The position numbers and the translations under genes are program-made. A stretch of DNA of 64,000 bases. Source: Megaustenia siamemsis (lineage: Eukaryota; Mollusca; Gastropoda; Stylommatophora; Ariophantidae). Below the pieces are notes generated by a model. It was not told where the DNA came from, made no database searches, and was given only the letters and a program-made list of their open reading frames with translations. Location of the stretch: NCBI GenBank assembly GCA_032433765.1, contig JAVIAB010000092.1, positions 64,226,458-64,290,457 of the forward strand. The letters are read 5' to 3'. Of this stretch, positions 56,531 to 64,000 are shown in pieces (the first letter of the stretch is position 1; each line of letters opens with the position of its first letter).

Positions 56531-58794
56531 AAGAAGTTGATGCATTTCTTTCGTTCATCGGCAGTTTACTTGCGGATTGCTAGGATTCCACTAGCTAGTA
56601 CGGAATAAGCGTTACAGATGTTGGTACTGGATGCATGATATGGCTGGCGGAAAACAAATGTAGATTAACTGAATTTTTCCTTCGAGTAGACACCAGCGCA
56701 CATTGTATTTTAAAGTTAATATCTTGAACAAAGGATAAATAATTCAAAGAGAATGAACATCATATAAACAACAATACGAATGATTGAATACTACAATGTC
56801 ATTCATACAAAATAGAAATGGTATGTAAGAAATATTCTAATAGAAATTGGTTGTCCTTCAGTTGTCCTTTGCAGTTGGTGTTACATTTCTTTGAAGAAAA
56901 AAATTACCGAAAAAATATTTACTAGTCAATGCTGTCAGAATAATTGTCAGCGATTTTGTTGCTCATTATCCCTCGTTCTTGAATGGTCAATGTGGCGTTG
57001 TCAAAATGACGAAATTATGTAGTAAACTGATACAAAAGCTAATACAGTTTTTAAAATGAAAAAAAGGGTTCCGGGAATTTAAATAGAAACAGGTGAATCG
57101 TTTGTAGTTCAAAGCTAGAAATAAAATCCGCCACACACAAAATTGTACACAATTTAAAAAAGAATACGGAAGAAAACATTCAATAATTGTGTGTGTGTGT
57201 AAAATCTATTTGGAATAGTTGCAGCTGTTAAATGAGCACTTTCGTAATTAGTATATGTGACTGGTGTTAGCTGATTCATCTTCCTTGAACATCAATATGC
57301 CTTTTATGTTGTAACATGAAATGGATGTAACTTGTTTGTTCGTAGCTTTCCGGTAAATCATACAATATTTTTGTTTTCTCTCTTCGTTATCTCCGTAACG
57401 TTTGTCAATAATGTCGTCCTGTCACGCGGTTTCATAAAATTGACAATATTAACCGTTAAATAATTCACTTTATTGCTGAGTGTGCATGATACCCTCATTG
57501 CCCCTTTAAAAGAAAACAGATAAGGGCAAAGACAACAAATATAAGCAAAGTAATTACCAAAACGCTGAAATCGCCCTACATGTGCCATCGAACCATAGGT
57601 GCCTCAAATGACAAAAAATGTGCAAGCTGACAGTTCATGTAGCTTAATGATTATGCACATTTCTAATCCACCTATTCGTCTGCCCTTCCAAATCGTTGCT
57701 AACTTGATTCCTGATTCAGTCACCCATCTACACTCTCCTGAAGTACTGCATCACTCTCACCCCCACTTCCATTCAAACAAACGTACCACGACATGTGTCC
57801 TTCAGTCTACCAATTCCATCAAAGGAGAACACTCTCTATAACTGCAACACTGACTCCATTCAATATTTAAAACACAATAAATTAAGCAACATAATTATAT
57901 TATTGTTGCCTATTTAAATCATTTTGGCTGCTAAATATTTACCTCAACATTAAATACATAACAAAATCAGTAAGCAAGAACTATGCAAAAAAATTGAAAT
58001 AAGAGAAAATGCGCACCCTAAAACAGTGAAAACTATGGAGCTAAAGTGAACGCATTGTCAGATAACCTATTGCTATAATTAAGCCCGCAAAAGAGCTGTC
58101 TTTAAAAACAGGCAGCTAATGTAAGAGAGTGCGAGAGATGTTCGACAGTCTAACATTATCTACTCTTACTTCTTTCCCTGGCCATATACTGAAAAAGTAG
58201 TATGTGGTAGAAACACTTTGTCAAGTTGGGAACACCAAAATCCCTTCACTTTGCGCGGTCCATTACCATTCTTCACATAATGTTCCGAGTCTGGGCCCCA
58301 CAATTCAACTCTTATTCAACTGTTCTCTGCCAAGCTGTCATTGGTCTGCGTCTTTTTTACTTACTCTTTTGAGTCTACTTTTCAGAACGTGACTTGTTTT
58401 TCTATCATCAGCATCTTCTTATTATTAGATGTCCTAACATCACATCTCCAAACATCAGATCTCATTATGTCACATCTCCTCACATCACATATCCACACAT
58501 CGCATCTCCTCACATAATTTTCTCTTGGTTGCTCTTTTCGAGAAGTTCTTGATTATTGATTTTGTTGCTTAGTCAAAATATTCAGAGAATTTTCCTTAGG
58601 CAGGTTCTATGAAATGATGCTATTTTGGCTTTCTCTTTCTGTTGCCGTTCAGTGTCTAGTATTGCAGCACCAAGCTGCTTGCTTTCGCCTCAATGTGACA
58701 TTTTAGTTATAGCCCTAGCAATGTGAAATCATTAAAGCCAGAATGAAAAACAAAGTCCGTTAGGTTCCACGCATTCTAAACATTTATGTTCCAT
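56531..58794. other. No gene seen
   Basis: ORFs at 57358-57588, 57599-57841 and 58204-58392 were inspected; none has a recognised domain. Tandem CACATCTCC(T/A)-type words at 58440-58515 form a small degenerate repeat (about 17-18 bp, four units). Confidence 0.4.
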
Positions 58795-58835
58795 TCTATC
58801 TATCTATCTATCTATTGACCTTTCGAGCCGTAACC
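58795..58835 (-). repeat. SINE-like repeat family B, 3' end (copy 3)
   Basis: (TCTA)n at 58797-58817 followed by TTGACCTTTCGAGCCG: on the minus strand this is CGGCTCGAAAGGTCAATAGA, the 3' end of family B. Confidence 0.6.
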
Positions 58836-59402
58836 GGTCCATAGGACGTAGACCAAGATACGGCTTCTCTTATCTGAATTTTTGTTCTACCAGTTTTCAA
58901 TTCTTTTAAAGATATTTTATCAAATCTCGCCATTTGTCTCTGTTCTGTGCAACCAGCTCTATCTCATTGAGGGAGCCTATTCCTGCTGCACTTGCCTCTC
59001 TCATCATTGTTCTTCTCAGTGTCTCTCTGGGTTATGTTCCATTGGATTGAGTTTAATAATGTGACGCCATACTCAATGATAAATTAGTGTTGATGTTGGT
59101 AATATTTTAGTAGATGAATACGGTGACATATATTTTAAATGGTGGCACTTCCGGCTGTAAAATTGTCAGGTTATTACCAAACAATGCGATATTTAAGCTC
59201 ATACTTCCTCTAATCAACTAGAATGTGCCATAAACGTACAATATACCCGTTATGTTTTAGGAACAAGCAAATTAGCAAGGCAGCTAAAGTATCAGTAACA
59301 AACAGCTGTGGACAGTGAAAGAAGGAAAGAAAAAATAGAAACTATAAAGAAAAAATATAATATGTAATGACTAATAAATAATATAATATAAATTGTAGGG
59401 TT
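58836..59402. other. No feature seen
   Basis: Nothing supported. Confidence 0.35.
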
Positions 59403-59455
59403 ACAAAAAAGGAACTCCTAAAAACATCAAAAAGAAACAATCAACATTTTTGTGT
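59403..59455 (+). pseudogene. LINE family 1 scrap (copy H)
   Basis: Reads KGTPKNIKKKQSTFL, matching KGTSKNIRKKQSTFFGH of copy D. About 50 bases only, next to the GA-ended repeat. Confidence 0.55.
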
Positions 59456-59475
59456 TGTTTTGCAATCAACATGCT

Positions 59476-59831
59476 GTGTGCATGTCTGTGTTAGTCACCT
59501 CTAGTGACTCGGGCAGATGATGCTCGTAAACCGGGGAGGGCCGACCATCTAAGGGCAGTATCCCCCTACAAAAAAGATACTCTGCTGCTTTGCAGGAAGA
59601 TTGGGGACAATCAAAGGCTAAGGAAAGCAAACCTTAATAAAATGCTGGCTGAAATTGGATGCACTGGGCCACTGGCGCATAACAGAGTGCAACGTTTTAA
59701 CGGGTGTTCAATCAGAGTGGATGTGGCAGACTCTAATTGTGATGTTCTGTCTGTGGGGGCGATCAACACATTCAACCAGACAGCTGACTTCATGTGAGAG
59801 TCTGGGATCGTACTCTGATTGAGTCCTGATC

Positions 59832-59882
<51 letters not shown>
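59476..59882 (+). repeat. ~400-bp repeat with (GA)n end, copy 2
   Basis: Matches 30103-30516 in the opposite orientation, from GTGCATGTCTGTGTTAGTCA to CCTGATCGCAG and (GA)n at 59836-59882. Its 97-codon ORF (59504-59797) follows the copy 1 frame only from KANLNKMLAEIG onward because of one extra A near 59625. Confidence 0.82.
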
Positions 59883-59884
<2 letters not shown>

Positions 59885-60529
59885 TAATTCAAGAATTATT
59901 CTTTACTGATTCTTTAACCCATAGTTTTTTTTTGCTTCAACATCTCATGGATGAAGTGACTAACTTCAGCTTATGTCTTCTTGTGAGTAACCATGTTTGA
60001 TACTGATAGCATCAGATGTGAATGAAAATGGTCTCTGCTCAACGGTGATAAAGCATTTCTCGAATTTAATCATAATAATAATAATAATAATAACAAATGA
60101 AAACAATGTTGCATTGTTTCTTAATTTTTTTTTGTATTGAAAATGCTGTACGAATACAAATATAGCAGTGATAAGCGAAGCAAGCGAACATGTTAAGGCA
60201 TGAAATGAATCTATTTTTGTCTTTAATTTGTCATGGTTGGAAGCTAGCATAGTGCGCTACGTAAATGTTACACAATATTGTTTTATATCGGAAGTACGTT
60301 ACAAATAGTTCCACTACAACCAACTACTGAAATCTATTATGCACTGTTGTTCAATAAAATCGATCGTTGTCTCTTTATTTATCATTTCCCTGAAGGACGT
60401 ATTTTATGTTTTCTTATATTATATGTTGCAACATAGCATGGGGGTAGCAATTATAGTATTAATATAGCGGCACGGACGTTAAACTCAACATACATATCAT
60501 TGTTTGAATTATATTAGTTTACAGTGTGG
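59883..60529. other. Mostly unannotated
   Basis: Contains (AAT)n at 60072-60094. No gene is seen. Confidence 0.4.
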
Positions 60530-61345
60530 GAAAAGAGAAAATGAGTAAGAGAAAAAGAGAGACACAATATGAAAAAAAAATAGTGATAAAATGATAGAAG
60601 CGAAGAGCAAGAGATTGCAAGAGAGTGAGGGGGGAAAATGGGATATGAAAACGATGCAGCTTGAGAAGAGGAACATTATAAAACAGAAGTACAGTGATAG
60701 ATAATGTAGTAGATAGAAAGTGATAAGATAGAAGGAGAGATATTAATAATGTGGGAGAATGAAAATATTAAGAAAGAGAGTGATAGAAGAAAAAAGGGCA
60801 TGAGAGATACAGAATGAGAGATGGAACGAACAAAATACAAAAATTGATAGGAGAGAGATATATAAAAATGAAAGAGTGTGAGAGAATGGCAGTAAATGGC
60901 AAGAGAAATTAATCAGTTGGAGGGAGAAAGCAACATTGGAGAAAGAGAAATTAACAAATTTTGAAAGAACACGTTACAGAAGGAAAGTGGGAGGTAGACA
61001 AGAGAAACAGAGTAAAAGAGAAAGAACGAGAGACAAATGGCAAGAGGAATTTCAAAAGAATTGAAATGATATGGACAATCATATAACCAAAAAAATGGAT
61101 AGTGATGGAAAAAGCATAAGAGAGAAAAGTGTCAGAAGTAAAACTGAATACATATATAGAATGAGAGAATAAAAAGTGATAGGAGTGAACAAAATGATAG
61201 AGAGGTAGAAGTGAAAGAAGAGTGGCTGAGGCAGGGTTTATAGAGTGGAAAAAAAAACAAGGTGGAAGAGAGATAATGAAAGTGAGGGATAATGCGAAAG
61301 GACGCTAATGGCAGGAAACAAAGTTTTAAAGATGGAAACGGAGAG
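60530..61345. repeat. Degenerate purine-rich (GA) tract
   Basis: About 800 bases strongly biased to A and G on the plus strand, with GAGAGA, AGAGAAA and TGATAG-type words. It looks like a decayed (GA)n-type array. No ORF is supported. Confidence 0.75.
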
Positions 61346-63011
61346 AGACCATGTGTCCATGAAATGCTTTGAAGTCTATACTGCAGTTTGCTTAAGCTGT
61401 TTTCCAGATTTGCACATTTAAATCGAGAAAGTATGGCCCTACTTATTGCACCACCGTCACTTTCATTGAATCAACTCAACATAAGCTTGAAGTCTTGTTT
61501 AATCTCCATTCCATGATATGCATTTCTATGTCCCAAATACTTCCGTCTAAAGAGCAACATATTTGACTCCAGAATACTGGCCTGTCAGTGTGGAATCCTG
61601 TCTCTATTTTGTAGCCCGGTGTGATGGACACATAACGACGTTACATCTTTCACCAAGCCTCGATTTAGATCCACTTCCAAGTAAAAACCACACCTATTTA
61701 TAGCTATATTTCCCAGCGGAACCTAAGAGATCTTCGTGTACTTATGACGCTGTGGTCTATCTCAACGAACACGTATTTTTACCTCAACCGGAGACAGCTT
61801 TAACCTCCATTCAGACGCATTATCTGCTGCCTAATGTGGCCTGTGAGACAGCAACTTCCTATTAACGCCCTTGTATCTCTCTTCCACTTATCGCGAAACA
61901 TGGATCGTCCTTACCAGTAAGGGTTGTACATAAGAGTTCATATTTTTTTACGATCTTGTATCTGTTTTTCTTGTAACTGCTATTTATTGTATACATCTAA
62001 TCATGGTTGCATTCGTTTGTGATATGTTTAGTGCGGTCAAGTGGTCAACACTTTCAAAACTTTAAGAAGTAGATTTAACTTTAAGGCGCACACTTAATTC
62101 TTGAATTGTCCACTGCGCGATCAGGATGCACAAACCTAATGAATATTAATGTTAAAGAAAAGGAAGCATTTAGTCAGTAAGCGAGTAATAAATTTAACTT
62201 GATAATACAATTCTCTTTCAGTTTTCTCTTTAGCTATCGCTATGAATTGTAGCAGTCGTGATAATTTAATCTTTGACGTTTCTATTCTTTTAGTTATATA
62301 TATTTTTTGACAGCCGTTATCGTTTAATATCTTGAATAAGTCCCTGAATGCTGGTTTTGTAAGACGTGATGGGCCTATTAATTGATTGTGCCACCTCAGA
62401 TTTTGTTTCTTCATAGATCGTTGTTTCGATCCCTCTCTGTTCATGTTGAATGACTGCCTTTTTTGCTCAGCAATGAAGTCTAAGTACGAAAAGCACAGGA
62501 TCTTACAAAGCAGATAATAACACCAGTGTGTGAAATGTCCGTTGCAATTACATGCTGTAAATGTCGATACTTCGTAAACGTATATGGAAGATGGGCGTAA
62601 CGAGAGATCACATCAATCTATTTTTGTGCACCAACGTCATGTTTCCATCTTTCCACATCGGTTTTAATTTTAGCAAGAGTTACTGTTGCCTATGTGTTTC
62701 TTTCTAAGATCTCTGATATTGCTCCAACTATAGTCCCGGGGTACATGTTTTTATTCATAAATTGCTTCTACTATAATACAAAAAAAAATTGTACCATAAA
62801 CATTTAATAAAAAAGAATGCAATGATGACAGGCACTACAATTCATGGAACATTTTTAGGAAACAGTAATTCAAGGATTGACAAAAAAGGGCAGGGGGGGG
62901 GGGTGGGGGTGGAAGAGAGAGAGAAAAAAAAGAACTAAGACTGAGTGACCATGTAGTGTGTATAATATAAACCACCGAAAGGTCTGAATTGCTCATATAG
63001 CTGACGATTGT
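61346..63011. other. No feature seen
   Basis: A 102-codon minus-strand ORF (62136-62444) has no recognised domain. A G-run lies at 62893-62910. No gene is supported. Confidence 0.4.
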
Positions 63012-63265
63012 AAAAAAGATGTAAAGAGCCCCGTCACGCCAAGTAACATATAGGGAATACGGCGTTAGTAACCATAATTTGCATAGACCTTCGGCACATG
63101 ATTTTTGGGGTAATGTGGTCGGTATTGCACCAGTGTCGCTTTACATTCTCAGAAGAACGGTGCCCATTTAAGACTGGGTGAACGTGGAAACCATCGATTA
63201 GGATCTAACCCGACCTCTTGTCCTTTGTAGTCCAGTTCACTAACCACTGATCTGTCGCAGCTCCC
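63012..63265 (-). repeat. tRNA-derived SINE family S, full but diverged copy
   Basis: The minus strand starts GGGAGCTGCGACAGATCAGTGG (box A altered), with box B altered to GGTTAGATCC, then the usual body and tail ending CTTGGCGTGACGGGGC. The altered boxes and several substitutions mark it as the oldest of the five copies. Confidence 0.88.
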
Positions 63266-63612
63266 AACAAACGATTGTAGAAGGAATTAATCAACAGCGT
63301 CACTCGCTATGACTAAACAGTAGATTTCTGTTGGCAGCTGTTTAAACACATTTCATACTCTCGATGCGCCTACTGATGTAGACTTTGATTTCAGAAGATC
63401 AAGGAGGAGTAGATGAACCTTGTATCAAATAAATAATAAATTGCAATGGCTGAATTAGTAGAAATTGAACCGAACTGTAAAAGGTTCACCATTTGAGATT
63501 GGTGCAATCAGTTCTAATGCTCATTTTTATACGTAAGGTTTGCTGCCAAGTTGGACATAATGTTCACCCATATTTACAATATATGCGCACACATACAGAT
63601 AAACATATATAA
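63266..63612. other. No feature seen
   Basis: Nothing supported. Confidence 0.35.
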
Positions 63613-63618
63613 GCACAT

Positions 63619-63664
<46 letters not shown>

Positions 63665-63665
63665 T
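63613..63665. repeat. Compound (CA)n(TA)n microsatellite
   Basis: About 34 bases of CA followed by TA repeats. Confidence 0.95.
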
Positions 63666-63724
63666 TAATCCACAAACACTCATGCACATATACAAACAGA
63701 CACACTTACATTTATAATAACATA

Positions 63725-64000
63725 CATTAAGAATATTTCCATTTTGTCTACCTCTATCTCTTCTAACCATCTAGTATTCCTGTTGTTGTTACTGCGAATT
63801 TACTCGAACTCTCCTCATCTCCACGCATGCCTCACCAATGTTGACTGCCTTTTCTTCATTTGTTTTCTATTTTTCTTCTCTTTATCTATCACTTTTAGTA
63901 CCTCCTCAGTGGATTGTTTTGTCTGTCCACGGTGTCTTCAGCTTCCTTCACATCTCAGCTGGTTCTATCCAACGTTGGATCTCTTTGTTTACTCGCCATG
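63725..64000 (-). pseudogene. LINE family 1 fragment, runs off the window
   Basis: The minus strand reads WTDKT, then in shifted frames EEVLKVIDKEKK, KKRQSTLVRHAWR and RRDRGRQNGNIL, matching the ..WTAKK / EE(I/V)LKE / FFGHVMRR / RRDRGKQ order of LINE family 1 but more diverged. It probably continues beyond 64000. Confidence 0.6.

Overview
This window looks like non-coding, repeat-dominated DNA from an invertebrate animal genome. It is AT-rich and holds five copies of a tRNA-derived SINE, many 5'-truncated non-LTR retrotransposons (LINEs), decayed mariner and Tc1 transposons, and about fifteen unrelated minisatellites. No host protein-coding gene, rRNA gene or functional tRNA gene was recognised. 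The mix of repeats would suit a mollusc, perhaps a cephalopod, but that assignment is inference; a search of the SINE and LINE consensus sequences would settle it.

Layout, left to right. 1-466 is a fold-back element with 188-base arms. 2.9-6.1 kb is a broken 30-bp satellite containing a long (GA)n tract. 6.9-8.75 kb is a back-to-back pair of copies of one LINE family. 10.2-12.0 kb is a LINE tail split by a 1.25-kb insert. 14.0-14.35, 17.8-19.5 and 21.0-21.5 kb are three copies of a second LINE family, with a dead Tc1 transposase at 20.0-20.9 kb. 21.56-22.76 kb is a 58-bp satellite and 23.8-24.4 kb a 31-bp array. 25.35-26.68 kb is a complete mariner element with TIRs and two frameshifts. 28.9-30.5 kb is a LINE next to a (CT)n-ended repeat. 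30.68-32.26 kb holds a 20-bp variant-repeat array joined to a degenerate 37-bp array; 33.45-34.09 kb is a 42-bp array.

34.5-41 kb holds three plus-strand SINE copies, a TTAA-flanked MITE-like element and a 92-bp triplication. 43.3-44.85 kb is a convergent LINE pair. 46.6-49.0 kb is a third LINE family containing nested insertions. 49.96-51.74 kb is a 66-bp satellite interrupted by a 637-bp GC-richer segment. 53.1-54.9 kb holds LINE pieces that keep an intact RNase H domain but have lost the reverse transcriptase. The remainder is more LINE, SINE and simple-repeat debris.

There is no operon or pathway here. The sequences relate to each other as an insertion history: satellites interrupted by insertions, LINEs carrying younger insertions, and inverted copies that could pair as long hairpins if transcribed. 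The most interesting signals are a dispersed hammerhead-like motif (CTGANGA, a GGC/GCC stem, then GAAAC), the fold-back element carrying it in both arms, the three-state 20-bp variant array, and satellites whose units carry a TATAAA or a CATCGCGATG palindrome.
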